Shown: positions 26,406-37,092 of the stretch, one piece after another
How the letters are laid out: each line of letters starts with the position of its first letter
Position numbering within the stretch: the stretch's first letter is position 1
From: Phycisphaerae bacterium
Lineage (GTDB): Bacteria; Planctomycetota; Phycisphaerae; UBA1845; UTPLA1
Reading direction: 5' to 3'
Assembly (NCBI GenBank): GCA_019636475.1
Contig: JAHBXN010000008.1
Coordinates: 62,001-126,000, forward strand
Length of the DNA stretch: 64,000 nt
The notes under the pieces: generated by a model
What the model was told of the DNA's origin: nothing
Seen by the model: only the letters and a program-made list of their open reading frames with translations
Database searches by the model: none
Position numbers and translations under genes: made by a program

Positions 26406-27470
26406 TCACACGTTGAATCGGAAGTTGATGATATCGCCATCCTGCACAATATAGTGTTTGGGCTCCAGCCGCACTTTGTTGGCGGATTTCGCGCCTTTCA
26501 TGTCGGTGTGGGCCTTCAAATCGTCGAACGCCACAACTTCGGCGCGAATGAAACCGCGCTGAATATCGCTGTGAATCTTGCCGGCGGCGTTGACGGCGTC
26601 AGTGCCATTGGTGATCGTCCACGCGCGCACTTCATCCGGGCCGCAGGTGAGAAACGAAATCAGCCCAACCGCGTCGTAGCAGGTGCGCAGCAAACGCGCG
26701 CCGGCCGGCACCGTGAGCCCCAGATCCTCCAGAAACGCCTTGCGGTCATCCGGGTTAAGCTGCGCGATTTCCGATTCGATTTCCGCACAGAGCGCGATGG
26801 TCGACTTCGCGTGGCTGTGCTCAAACGGCGGCGGAGCGGCGATCCGGTCTTCTCCGACGTTGATGACAACGATGATCGGTTTCAACGTAAGGAATCCGAA
26901 ACTGGCGGCGATGCGGTGCTCATCCTCGTTCTGAATCGCGCTGAGCACCGGGGCCTCGCTTTCCAGGGCCTGTCTCACACGCTGCATCATCGCCAGCTCA
27001 CGCAGCTCCTGTTCGCGGGTCTTTGAGGGCTTCTGCGTCGATTTTTCCAGCTTCTCAATGCGATTCACAACCTGCTCGAGGTCGGCGAAGATCAATTCAG
27101 TCAGCAGTTCATCGAGATCGGCCTTCGCGTCGATACGGTTGCGGTACATCACCACCGAGTCGTTACTGAATGCGCGGACCACCATCACGATTCCATCGCA
27201 CTTGCGGGCCTCCTGCATGCGCCTGCGAAATTCGGCTTGACCGGAGGCGTCGGCCAGGGACGCCCCGGGAATGTCGATAAACTCGATATTTGCCGTCGTG
27301 TACTTCTTCGGACTGTACAGCCCCGCGAGGTAATCGAGGCGGACGTCGGGGACGTGGACCGTGGTCAGCTGTTCCGACATCGAGTGGCTGGGGTCCAGCG
27401 GTTTGCCCGTCAGCGATGAAAACAGCGTGGATTTGCCGGACTGCGGCGGGCCGATGATGGCGAATCTCAT
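26406..27470 (-). CDS. ychF: ribosome-binding ATPase YchF/OLA1 family
   Basis: The protein has 354 residues, close to the usual 363. The P-loop is GPPQSGKST instead of the common GxPNVGKST. G3 is DIPGAS, and the G4 position is NVGE (the NxxE of YchF, which favours ATP over GTP). A coiled-coil insert follows the G-domain. The C-terminal TGS domain is clear: HSDIQRGFIRAEVVAFDDL and YIVQDGDIINFRF. YchF binds ribosomes and affects stress responses. The gene stands alone on the minus strand between the potassium genes and a divergent envelope gene. Confidence 0.9.
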   Translation of the reverse strand: MRFAIIGPPQSGKSTLFSSLTGKPLDPSHSMSEQLTTVHVPDVRLDYLAGLYSPKKYTTANIEFIDIPGASLADASGQAEFRRRMQEARKCDGIVMVVRAFSNDSVVMYRNRIDAKADLDELLTELIFADLEQVVNRIEKLEKSTQKPSKTREQELRELAMMQRVRQALESEAPVLSAIQNEDEHRIAASFGFLTLKPIIVVINVGEDRIAAPPPFEHSHAKSTIALCAEIESEIAQLNPDDRKAFLEDLGLTVPAGARLLRTCYDAVGLISFLTCGPDEVRAWTITNGTDAVNAAGKIHSDIQRGFIRAEVVAFDDLKAHTDMKGAKSANKVRLEPKHYIVQDGDIINFRFNV

Positions 27471-27542
27471 GGGTTTGGCATTCCTTTCGAGGCGTGATTG
27501 TATCGAATCGGGGCACGTCGTCGACGACTCACCGGCCGCGCA

Positions 27543-27570
27543 TTGCCCGCAAGGCCACCGCCGATATAAT
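27543..27570 (+). promoter_or_regulatory. sigma-70 type promoter for the LptE-like gene
   Basis: TTGCCC (27543-27548) and a perfect TATAAT (27565-27570) with a 16-base spacer. It lies about 80 bases ahead of the start codon in the divergent region with ychF. Confidence 0.55.
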
Positions 27571-27650
27571 CCGGCCCAGTCTGCGGCCGTTGGGTTGCCT
27601 GTCGGTTGGGCCCTGGATCAGGGTTCGTCTTCGTAAATTGAGGTTCTCGA

Positions 27651-28250
27651 TTGCGGGCTAAGCTTTGTCTTGGAGATTTCCGGGGGGGCGATCATCGGTC
27701 CACGCCCAAACCGCGGCGATCAGTCTGCGCTGCAGGACTCGTCGCGATGGTCGGACTTCTCGTCGCGGCGCCCGGCGGCGGATGTGGTTACACCGCCGAT
27801 CGGGAGGCACAATTCCGAACGCGGAATGCGAACAATGACCGCATTCGCACAGTTGCCCTGGACATCCTGGATTCGCGAGAGTTTCGTCGCGATCTGGAGC
27901 TGCAACTGACGGAGGCCCTCGCAAAGCGAATCGAGGCCGAATCGCCTTTCAAGCTGGCGAAGAAGGAGTTTGCTGACACCATCCTCACTGGCGAGGTGAA
28001 GGAAGTCAGACAGGGCACGCTGGGGCGGGACTTTCGAGAAGTGCGCCCGCGCGAGACGGCCGCGACGTTGGTCGTGGGATTTCAATGGAAAGACCTTCGC
28101 ACGGGCGAAGTGCTGGTGGATCATCCAAGATTTGTGCAGACCGTGGATTACATTCGTCCTTTGGGGGAGGACTTTTATCACGCCATGCAGCGGGCTTGCG
28201 ATCGGATGGCTGAGCGAATCGTCGAAGAGATGGAATCCGACAATTGGTAA
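27651..28250 (+). CDS. lptE: LPS-assembly lipoprotein LptE-like
   Basis: The protein has 199 residues if it begins at TTG 27651. ATG 27747 would leave only a short lipoprotein signal (MVGLLVAAPGGGCGY) and is a serious alternative. The lipid-attachment Cys is in GGGCGYT. The rest fits the LptE (formerly RlpB) pattern: IRTVALDILDSREFRRDLELQLTEALAKRIE, then DTILTGEVKEVRQGTLG. LptE plugs the LptD barrel and helps insert LPS in the outer membrane. The family is divergent, so confidence is moderate. ftsH follows on the same strand from its own promoter. Confidence 0.7.
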   Translation: MRAKLCLGDFRGGDHRSTPKPRRSVCAAGLVAMVGLLVAAPGGGCGYTADREAQFRTRNANNDRIRTVALDILDSREFRRDLELQLTEALAKRIEAESPFKLAKKEFADTILTGEVKEVRQGTLGRDFREVRPRETAATLVVGFQWKDLRTGEVLVDHPRFVQTVDYIRPLGEDFYHAMQRACDRMAERIVEEMESDNW

Positions 28251-28272
28251 TGTCGCTGCCTGCGCTATAATC
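28245..28272 (+). promoter_or_regulatory. sigma-70 type promoter for ftsH
   Basis: TTGGTA (28245-28250) and a perfect TATAAT (28267-28272) with a 16-base spacer. The -35 overlaps the stop codon of the LptE-like gene. It would give a leader of about 65 bases. Confidence 0.6.
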
Positions 28273-28344
28273 CGATAGTGTATGAACGGCCGTGTGAAGG
28301 CTGTTTGGGAATCCGCGCGTTGCGCGTTTATGGGACATTGGTAG

Positions 28345-30378
<2,034 letters not shown>

Positions 30379-30590
30379 TTCAACTTCGGCGAGAATTCAG
30401 TCTTTCCCCCCATATCCGGCACGAGTCACGATTCGGACGATCCCCCGACCGCGCCATCTCTCGCCTGCGAACAACCGCTTGAATGACAAATTGCAGCGCT
30501 ATGGCGCGAGTACGTGGATCGATCGGCCGACAGGCTTGCTCCGCGTCAAGACATGCGGCAAACTGGCGAGCGGTACGAGGAGCCTGCAAG

Positions 30591-31061
30591 ATGTCCAGCG
30601 CCGAAGTTGTCATCGTCGGACCGGCCGAGCTGCCGCTGATCGTTGATCTATACAACGAGATATTCCGGCCGCCGCGAAACGTGGAGTTTTTTCGGCGTCG
30701 GTTGCTGGGTCGTTATAACCCGCTGCTGCTCATCGCGAACCTGGACGGCCGCCCCGTCGGATTCTCAACGGGATTTGAGCTGAAGCCGACCGTTTACTTT
30801 GGCTGGCTGCTGGGAGTCCGGGCGGAAGTGCGTCGAAGTGGGATTGCAGCGCAGATTCACGAGGCTCAGTGCGCATGGGCCACGGAGCACGGATACCGGC
30901 ATTTGCGAATGGAGTGTCACAACGCGCATCGGGCGATTCTGCACATGGCGATTGAGATGAACTTCAACATTGTCGGCGTGCGCTGGGATCCGGATCGCCA
31001 TGACAATCTGATCATTTTCGAGAAACTGCTTGTCGAGAATGCTGAAGGCGAGGCGGACTGA
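30591..31061 (+). CDS. GNAT-family N-acetyltransferase
   Basis: The protein has 156 residues from ATG 30591, with GAGGAGCC about 8 bases upstream. The GNAT core is visible: LIANLDGRPVGFSTGFEL, then YFGWLLGVRAEVRRSGIAAQIHE (the acetyl-CoA-binding loop, R-x-x-G-x-A), then MAIEMNFNIVGV. The substrate is unknown. It ends 30 bases from the convergent dnaB end. Confidence 0.85.
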   Translation: MSSAEVVIVGPAELPLIVDLYNEIFRPPRNVEFFRRRLLGRYNPLLLIANLDGRPVGFSTGFELKPTVYFGWLLGVRAEVRRSGIAAQIHEAQCAWATEHGYRHLRMECHNAHRAILHMAIEMNFNIVGVRWDPDRHDNLIIFEKLLVENAEGEAD

Positions 31062-31091
31062 TCCGCGGGGGCGATCCGTCCAAGACCGGAG

Positions 31092-32726
31092 TCAGAACGG
31101 CGTTTCGCCGGCATGATCGTCGTCGAGACGATCATCGGCAGCCAGGTGCGGGCCCGAGTTGGACGGCGGTCTTTCGCGCCGGGGCGGAATTTCGGGCGGC
31201 TCGCCCGGATCGAATTCGACATGCCCGCCCATCATGGCCGGGTCATCGCCCATGAATTTAGGTGCGGCGTTGTCGAAGCGTGCGTACTGGGGCGTGAAAT
31301 GCAGCTCCACAATGCCTGTCGGCCCGTTGCGTTGCTTATCAATAATAAGTTCCGCCTTTCCCATGCTCGCGCTGAGCCGATCGTTGAGGCTGGAACGGTT
31401 GGCTGAATCGTCATCGTCGTTCGGCTGTTCCTTCATTTTTGAAAGGTAGTATTCCTCGCGGTGGAGGAGGATGACCGCATCCGCATCCTGTTCAATCGCG
31501 CCGCTTTCGCGAAGATCGCTCATGCGCGGACGATTCTGGCTGCGGCCTTCAACCTGTCGATTCAACTGGGCAAGGGCGACGATGGGTATTTCCAGTTCAC
31601 GGCCAAGCGCCTTGAGGCCGCGGCTGATGGCGGCGATCTCCTGTTGGCGGTTTTCTCGATTGGACGGATCGTGCATCAACTGGAGATAGTCGACGAACAC
31701 AATCTGGATGTCGTGGACGTGCTTGAGTCGGCGGGCCTTGGCTCGCAGTTCCATGATGCTCATTCCGGCGGTGTCGTCGACATAAACCGGTGCGTGCTCG
31801 ATGTTCTGTCGCCCCATATCGAGTTTGCGCATGTCACGGTCGTCGAGCGTTCCGCGGCGGAGCTTCTGCATGTCGACGTAGCAAAGGGAGCAGATCATGC
31901 GTTGGGCCACCTGCAATCGGCTCATTTCCATCGAGAAGAAGGCGGCTGGCACCTTTTCAATCACGCCCACGTATTCGAGCATGGATAAGGCAAGGGCGGT
32001 CTTTCCCATGCTGGGTCGCGCGGCGACCACAATGAGATCGCCCTTTTGAAATCCGCCGCCGAGCATTTCGTCAAGAACGAGAAACCCGGTGGGCACGCCG
32101 GTCGCTTCGCCACGGCGGACCTTCTCGATCTCTTCGAGCATTTTGGCGGTGCATAAATGAATCGACTCGGGTTGATTGCTGACACGCTGCTCAGTGATAT
32201 CGAAGAGCTTCTTTTCGGCGACGTCGAGAATTTCGGCGGCGGGCCCGGCCTCTTCGTAGGCCTCGTTCATGATTTCGTGGCTGCATTGGATGAGATCGCG
32301 AAGCAGCGCCTTGTCACGAACAATGCGGGCGTAGTGCTCGATGTGTGCGAGCGAGGGCACACTTCGAACAAGTTCGATCAGGTAGTCGCGTCCGCCGACA
32401 TCTTCAAGCTGGCGCCGGCGACTCAGTTCGTCTTCCATGACGACGATGTCCATCGGCTTGCGGGCATCGTAGAGATCGACCACCGCCTCAAAAACGAGAC
32501 GGTGATCGACCCTGTAGAATCGATGGGATTCATCGCGCGGGATGATCTGGAGCACCAGCGCGGTGTATTCGTGGTCTCTGTCGATGAGCATGCAGCCGAG
32601 CAAGCTCATCTCGGCGTCGAGATCCTGCGGGAGGGTACGACCTGCCGCAACGGGATCAAGCTTGCGCGTCGGCTCCGGCTTGCGGTTCTGAATCGGACCC
32701 TGCGGTTGAACCGGCGCGCTCGACAT
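31092..32726 (-). CDS. dnaB: replicative DNA helicase DnaB
   Basis: The protein has 544 residues from ATG 32726, with GGAGG 6 bases upstream. The N-terminal helical domain (LPQDLDAEMSLLGCMLID) binds DnaG primase. The RecA-like domain has Walker A ARPSMGKTALAL and the helicase motif VFVDYLQLMHDPS. There is no intein. A C-terminal acidic, Pro-rich tail (about 70 residues) extends past the usual 470. It unwinds DNA at the replication fork. Its start lies inside the rplI gene, so expression is coupled to the ribosomal cluster. Confidence 0.98.
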   Translation of the reverse strand: MSSAPVQPQGPIQNRKPEPTRKLDPVAAGRTLPQDLDAEMSLLGCMLIDRDHEYTALVLQIIPRDESHRFYRVDHRLVFEAVVDLYDARKPMDIVVMEDELSRRRQLEDVGGRDYLIELVRSVPSLAHIEHYARIVRDKALLRDLIQCSHEIMNEAYEEAGPAAEILDVAEKKLFDITEQRVSNQPESIHLCTAKMLEEIEKVRRGEATGVPTGFLVLDEMLGGGFQKGDLIVVAARPSMGKTALALSMLEYVGVIEKVPAAFFSMEMSRLQVAQRMICSLCYVDMQKLRRGTLDDRDMRKLDMGRQNIEHAPVYVDDTAGMSIMELRAKARRLKHVHDIQIVFVDYLQLMHDPSNRENRQQEIAAISRGLKALGRELEIPIVALAQLNRQVEGRSQNRPRMSDLRESGAIEQDADAVILLHREEYYLSKMKEQPNDDDDSANRSSLNDRLSASMGKAELIIDKQRNGPTGIVELHFTPQYARFDNAAPKFMGDDPAMMGGHVEFDPGEPPEIPPRRERPPSNSGPHLAADDRLDDDHAGETPF

Positions 32727-33225
32727 CGGTGACCTCCGTTCCACGCGATGCTGCTTCCTCTTCGTCGTCCCGCAGCAAGGACTTTTCGGCGACGATCCAG
32801 ACCTTCACTTCGGCGTCGATGCCTTCTGCCAGGACAATGGGCGCCTGGTAGGTGCCGACTTCCTTGAAGTTGTGGGTCAGCTTGATCTGGTCGGCATGCA
32901 CCGAGTGCCCTTCGTCCATCAGGGCGCGAGCGATCTCGCGAGGTCCGACCGAACCATAAAGGTGACCGTCGGGTGTACAGGCCGCGCTGATTGTAACCTC
33001 GACACCCGTCAAACGTGTCTGGGTTTCGAGAAGAATTTGTCGCCGCTTTTCCCGCTCCATCGCAGCGATCTTCTTATCTTCCTCGATGGCCTTGAGATTG
33101 GCCTTGGTCGGTTCGAGGGCGAGATGGTGGGGAATGAGGTAGTTCCGGGCATAGCCGGAGGAGACCTCGACGACGTCGCCGCAGAGGCCGAGATTGTCAA
33201 TGTCTTTTCGCAGTAGCAACTTCAT
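32656..33225 (-). CDS. rplI: 50S ribosomal protein L9 with acidic C-terminal extension
   Basis: The protein has 189 residues against the usual 148-150. The N-domain is standard (MKLLLRKDIDNLGLCGDVVEVSSGYARNYLIPHHLA). The C-domain has TPDGHLYGSVGPREIA. A 40-residue tail rich in Glu, Ala, Ser and Gly follows. The last 71 bases encode this tail and also contain the dnaB ribosome site and start in another frame. L9 sits on the large subunit and affects frame maintenance. Confidence 0.96.
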   Translation of the reverse strand: MKLLLRKDIDNLGLCGDVVEVSSGYARNYLIPHHLALEPTKANLKAIEEDKKIAAMEREKRRQILLETQTRLTGVEVTISAACTPDGHLYGSVGPREIARALMDEGHSVHADQIKLTHNFKEVGTYQAPIVLAEGIDAEVKVWIVAEKSLLRDDEEEAASRGTEVTDVERAGSTAGSDSEPQAGADAQA

Positions 33226-33242
33226 GGTGTCGTGGTCTCCTG

Positions 33243-33512
33243 TTAGCCGCAGAAGGGCATAAGGCCGATGAATCGTGCCTGCTTCAGGGCCCGTCGGCTG
33301 ATGCGTTGATGCTTGGCACAGTTTCCGGTCCGCTTGCGGGCGAAATGCTTGCCCTGCGAGGAGACCATCTTTTGCAGCAGATGAAGGTCCTTGTAATCGA
33401 TGTCGTCAACCTTTTCGCGGCAGAAGCGACACTTCAGAGCCTCGCGAACCTTGGTTCGCTTGTTCTTCTTGTCCGCTCCGCCACGAGACTTCGGATTTGT
33501 CATTGTGCGCAT
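33243..33512 (-). CDS. rpsR: 30S ribosomal protein S18, zinc-binding form
   Basis: The protein has 89 residues from ATG 33512 (ATG 33503 is possible). It has LKCRFCREKVDDIDYKDLHLL, then a later TGNCAKHQ: the C-x2-C with C-x2-H set of the zinc-carrying S18 type. The basic C-terminus (RISRRALKQARFIGLMPF) binds 16S rRNA. It lies between ssb and rplI in the conserved order. Confidence 0.96.
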   Translation of the reverse strand: MRTMTNPKSRGGADKKNKRTKVREALKCRFCREKVDDIDYKDLHLLQKMVSSQGKHFARKRTGNCAKHQRISRRALKQARFIGLMPFCG

Positions 33513-33608
33513 TTTTGAGATTCCCAAACTTCGTGAAACGCCAATCGTTTCCACGCGACCAATTTGCCTGACTCTATATTCTCGATTCCGTCATCGACCT
33601 GGCGGGCG

Positions 33609-34094
33609 TCAGAACGGAATGTTATCTCCATCGGGCGCGCCGCCATCGTCCATCGACGGGGCATCACCGTAATCCTCCATCGAAGCCGAAGCGGGGGCCG
33701 CCGCTCGCTGCGCGGGGCGGCTGTTGTACGATCGATTCCCGCCTTCGCCGCCGCCTTGCCCGCCACCGGAGCCGAGGAACTGAAAGTTATCGACGACGAC
33801 GCGCAATCGGCTGCGCTTGCCGCCCTCCTTGGACTCCCACTGGTCGTACTTGAGCCGGCCTTCGACGAGCAGCGGCTTGCCTTTCGACATGTACTGGCCG
33901 ATGATCTCGGCGGAGCGGCCGTAGGCAATCAGATCGACAAAGCAGACTTCTTCGCGCGTTTCGTTGTTGTCAGTTCGCCATTTCCGGTTGATCGCCATGC
34001 CGAATTCGCAGACCGGCTTGTTGTTCGGCATCATGGAAATCTGCGGGTCTCGCGTGAGGTTTCCAGCGAGGATGACCTTGTTGAAATTCGCCAT
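33609..34094 (-). CDS. ssb: single-stranded DNA-binding protein
   Basis: The protein has 161 residues from ATG 34094, with GGAAGGAG upstream. The OB fold is clear (FNKVILAGNLTRDPQISM, then GKPLLVEGRLKYDQW). A Gly-rich linker leads to the acidic tip ending DNIPF, which recruits replication and repair partners. It lies between rpsF and rpsR, the standard bacterial context. Confidence 0.97.
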   Translation of the reverse strand: MANFNKVILAGNLTRDPQISMMPNNKPVCEFGMAINRKWRTDNNETREEVCFVDLIAYGRSAEIIGQYMSKGKPLLVEGRLKYDQWESKEGGKRSRLRVVVDNFQFLGSGGGQGGGEGGNRSYNSRPAQRAAAPASASMEDYGDAPSMDDGGAPDGDNIPF

Positions 34095-34208
34095 CGCAAA
34101 CTCCTTCCGAGTATTCTGCATCCAATTGGCGTGCCCGCGAACGATCGACCTTCAGGCCGGTCGGATGCGGTGACGAGCGCGGCGCTCCGTCGCCAGGACG
34201 GACGTTAC

Positions 34209-34664
34209 TCAAGCGTCCTCGATTGCGTCGATGGACGGCACATCCATTTCTTCCACGGACGGTTCGCCCCGATCATCGCCGCGCGGACCGCGATCCGGCC
34301 GACCGCCAGGCCGCTCGTCGTAGCGGCTGACCAGCTTCGGCGCTTCAGCGGCGAGCGCCTTGGCAATGTCCTCCGCTGTCATGTTCTCCCGATTGAGAAA
34401 CATGGCGCGGAGGCATTTCTCGCTGAGCTGGACGTCTCGTTCGAGGGCAGTGATCTTTTCCGGTGAGGCATCGAAAAACGTCAGCGCATAAAGGCCGCGC
34501 TTCTGCTTCATGATCGGATAGGCCAACCGTCGCTCGTCCCAATTCCTGATGCCGTGGACCTTTGCCTCGGCGCGACTCAGAAAGCGATTAATTTCCGCCT
34601 CGGCAGAGGCCCAGTCCGACGCGAGCGCCGGGTCCATCAAAAACATGCCTTCGTAGGTCTTCAC
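34209..34664 (-). CDS. rpsF: 30S ribosomal protein S6
   Basis: The protein has 151 residues, longer than the usual 95-135. The N-terminus (MKTYEGMFLMDPALA) and the core (VHGIRNWDERRLAYPIMKQK, then YALTFFDA) are standard. A charged, Gly/Pro/Arg-rich tail is added at the C-terminus. S6 pairs with S18, encoded two genes downstream, on the 30S platform. Confidence 0.96.
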   Translation of the reverse strand: MKTYEGMFLMDPALASDWASAEAEINRFLSRAEAKVHGIRNWDERRLAYPIMKQKRGLYALTFFDASPEKITALERDVQLSEKCLRAMFLNRENMTAEDIAKALAAEAPKLVSRYDERPGGRPDRGPRGDDRGEPSVEEMDVPSIDAIEDA

Positions 34665-34782
34665 AAATCTACTCCTTCAATGCCGGTCCTACCTATTCGA
34701 CCGTGCGACGGTTTCCAGCGCGCTTCACGAGGTGCAGATGCTTGCTGTACATGCACCGCGTGTCCAGCGTCGCTGGCTATCT

Positions 34783-35358
34783 TCATTCCTCGTCCGCCTC
34801 ATGGCGGTTGGTCTCGTTCATTGCGGCGTTAATGCCGCTTCGCAGCCACAACTCGACAGCTTGTGCCGCCTTGACGATGCTCTTCTCGCTCGTGTCGCGC
34901 TCATCCGCATGGAACGGACTGAGCACAAAATCCGCAACTGTGCCCCGTGCCGGCCTTCCAATGCCGATGCGGACACGGGTGATGTCCTGCGAACCGAGCA
35001 GCCGAATCACATCGGCAAGCCCCTTCTGGCCTCCCGCTGACCCGGCTGATCGCATCCGAAGCCGGCCCAGTGGCAGGTCAACGTCATCGGAGATCACCAG
35101 CAGGTCTTCAAGGGCCACATGGTGAAACCGAACAGCCTCAGCGACGCTCTTGCCGCTCAGGTTCATAAAAGTCATGGGCATGAGCAGCATCACCCGATGA
35201 CCACATGCCTCGCCGGTGTCCATCAGCCCGGCAAATTTCGTTCGCCATGCTCCCAGGCCCCAGCGCTCCGCCAGCAGTCGGATTGTGCGAAATCCGACGT
35301 TATGCCGCGTCTCGGCGTATTCGGGACCCGGGTTGCCAAGGCCGACAATTAGCTTCAT
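34783..35358 (-). CDS. pth: peptidyl-tRNA hydrolase
   Basis: The protein has 191 residues, the family length. It has [21 protein letters not shown] (with the catalytic His in TRHNVG), then [14 protein letters not shown] and [21 protein letters not shown]. The enzyme frees tRNA from prematurely dropped peptidyl-tRNA. The rplY-pth order is widely conserved. Confidence 0.97.
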   Translation of the reverse strand: MKLIVGLGNPGPEYAETRHNVGFRTIRLLAERWGLGAWRTKFAGLMDTGEACGHRVMLLMPMTFMNLSGKSVAEAVRFHHVALEDLLVISDDVDLPLGRLRMRSAGSAGGQKGLADVIRLLGSQDITRVRIGIGRPARGTVADFVLSPFHADERDTSEKSIVKAAQAVELWLRSGINAAMNETNRHEADEE

Positions 35359-35454
35359 GCCTTCGCTTCTGTAGCCGGCAGCAGTCGATCAGACACCGGT
35401 TCAACGGATGCCAGGCGACAACGGCCAGACCGGCTGCGCCACAAGCCCGGCCGG

Positions 35455-36102
35455 TTATTTCTCTTCGCCGGCGCCTTCCTCTTCCTTCTTGCCCTTAGCG
35501 ATGACTTCCGGCTCGGCGGGGCCGCCCTCGGCGGGCGCGGCAACCGTCTCGACCGCGGTCGAAGGCAGTCGGACTGCGGCGACGACCTTTTCAGCATCCA
35601 GCACATGGCTTACACCATCCGGCAGGGCGATTTCCTTCACATGAAGCACCTGATTGAGTCCCAGTCCGCTCACATCGACGCGGATGGTCTCCGGGATCGC
35701 AGTGACAAGGCACTCGACTTCAATTTCGGAAAGATCGTGCCGGAAGATTCCACCCTCGCCGACGCCGGTCGGCGTGCCTCGGAAATCGATCGGCACCGTG
35801 ACGCGGACGCGCTCCGACAGATCCACGCGCACGAGATCGACATGGACCAGGTCGATTCCAAGGTGATCGTACTGAGCGTCCTTGAACTGGCAGGGCTGCG
35901 TCTTCGAACCCATGTTCAGGTTGACGACGTGCAGGCCGTGCTTCAAGTGCTGCTCGACGTCGTGATAATCGAGGGTGATCGGCATGGGGGCTTCACCGTG
36001 GCCGTATACGATCGCGGGCAGCTTCCCTTGTTTTCGCAGGCGGGCGGCGGCGCGGGAGCCGGAAGCCTTTCGCGTTTCAACCGTGATTGTCGGAATTTCC
36101 AT
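35455..36102 (-). CDS. rplY: 50S ribosomal protein L25, long Ctc form
   Basis: The protein has 215 residues: an L25 N-domain (ETRKASGSRAAARLRKQGKLPAIVYGHG) that binds 5S rRNA, plus the TL5/Ctc C-domain (RVRVTVPIDFRGTPTGVGEGG, then IPETIRVDVSGLGLNQVLHV). A Glu/Lys-rich tail ends the protein. Ctc is a general-stress 5S rRNA-binding protein in some bacteria. It lies 18 bases after prs. Confidence 0.95.
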   Translation of the reverse strand: MEIPTITVETRKASGSRAAARLRKQGKLPAIVYGHGEAPMPITLDYHDVEQHLKHGLHVVNLNMGSKTQPCQFKDAQYDHLGIDLVHVDLVRVDLSERVRVTVPIDFRGTPTGVGEGGIFRHDLSEIEVECLVTAIPETIRVDVSGLGLNQVLHVKEIALPDGVSHVLDAEKVVAAVRLPSTAVETVAAPAEGGPAEPEVIAKGKKEEEGAGEEK

Positions 36103-36120
36103 AAGGCACTGTACCTCTCA

Positions 36121-37080
36121 TCATGACTTCATGAACAGACTGCTGACCGATTGATGTTTGTGAATGCGTGCGATGGCTTCGCCGAGAATCTCGGCAACGC
36201 TGAGCACCGTCAGGTTCGGCAGGCGCTGTCGCGCTTCGTTTGTGACCGGGATGGTGTTTGCCACGCTGATGCTGTTGAACGGGGCTTTTTCAAGCCGGTC
36301 AAACGCCGGACCGGCGAAGACCGCATGCGTTGCGGCTCCACGGACGCTGCGAGCGCCATGTTCGCGGACAATCCGAGCAGCCTCGCAGAGCGTGCCGGCG
36401 GTTGCGATCATGTCGTCGATCATCAGCACGTCCTTGCCTTCGACGTGCCCAATGATGTTGTTCACCATCGCGGTGCTGCCGCTCGTGCGGCGTTTGTCGA
36501 TAATGGCAAGTTCACAGCCCATGCGCTCGGCATAGCCGCGGGCTCGCTTGACATTGCCCACGTCAGGGCTGACGAGGACCGTTGATTTCGGATCGAGCGC
36601 CTTGAAGTGCTTTGTCAGCACCGGCGCGGCTTCGAGGTGGTCCACCGGGATATCGAAAAATCCCTGAATCTGCGCCGCATGAAGATCCATTGTGAGCACG
36701 CGATCCGCGCCGGCCTGCGTCAGCAGATTGCTGACGAGCTTCGCGGTGATCGGTACACGGCCTTCGTCCTTTCGATCCTGGCGGGCGTATCCGAAATAGG
36801 GCAGTACGGCGGTGATGCGCTTGGCCGAGGAGCGACGCAGACAATCCATGAACACGAGCAGTTCCATGAGATTGTCATTCACCGGCCGGCAGGTGGATTG
36901 CACGATGAACACATCGCGGCCGCGCACGTCCTCATGGAGCTTGACGAAAAGTTCGCCATCAGGAAACGTCTCGAGGTGCGCGCGGCCCGGATGCGTCTCA
37001 AGGTAATTGCAGATCTCGTCAGTCAGCGCAGGATTGGAGCGACCGCTGAAGATTCTGAGTTGTTCTGTCGGGTTGACCAT
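36121..37080 (-). CDS. prs: ribose-phosphate pyrophosphokinase
   Basis: The protein has 319 residues, the standard length. Motifs: LRIFSGRSNPALTDEI, the ATP loop VQSTCRPVNDNLMELLVF, then PYFGYARQDRKDEGR, and the PRPP-binding loop DVLMIDDMIATAGTLCEAA. It makes PRPP for nucleotide, His and Trp synthesis. It follows the glmU-like gene by 12 bases, as in many bacteria. Confidence 0.98.
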   Translation of the reverse strand: MVNPTEQLRIFSGRSNPALTDEICNYLETHPGRAHLETFPDGELFVKLHEDVRGRDVFIVQSTCRPVNDNLMELLVFMDCLRRSSAKRITAVLPYFGYARQDRKDEGRVPITAKLVSNLLTQAGADRVLTMDLHAAQIQGFFDIPVDHLEAAPVLTKHFKALDPKSTVLVSPDVGNVKRARGYAERMGCELAIIDKRRTSGSTAMVNNIIGHVEGKDVLMIDDMIATAGTLCEAARIVREHGARSVRGAATHAVFAGPAFDRLEKAPFNSISVANTIPVTNEARQRLPNLTVLSVAEILGEAIARIHKHQSVSSLFMKS

Positions 37081-37092
37081 ACTGCAATCCGG

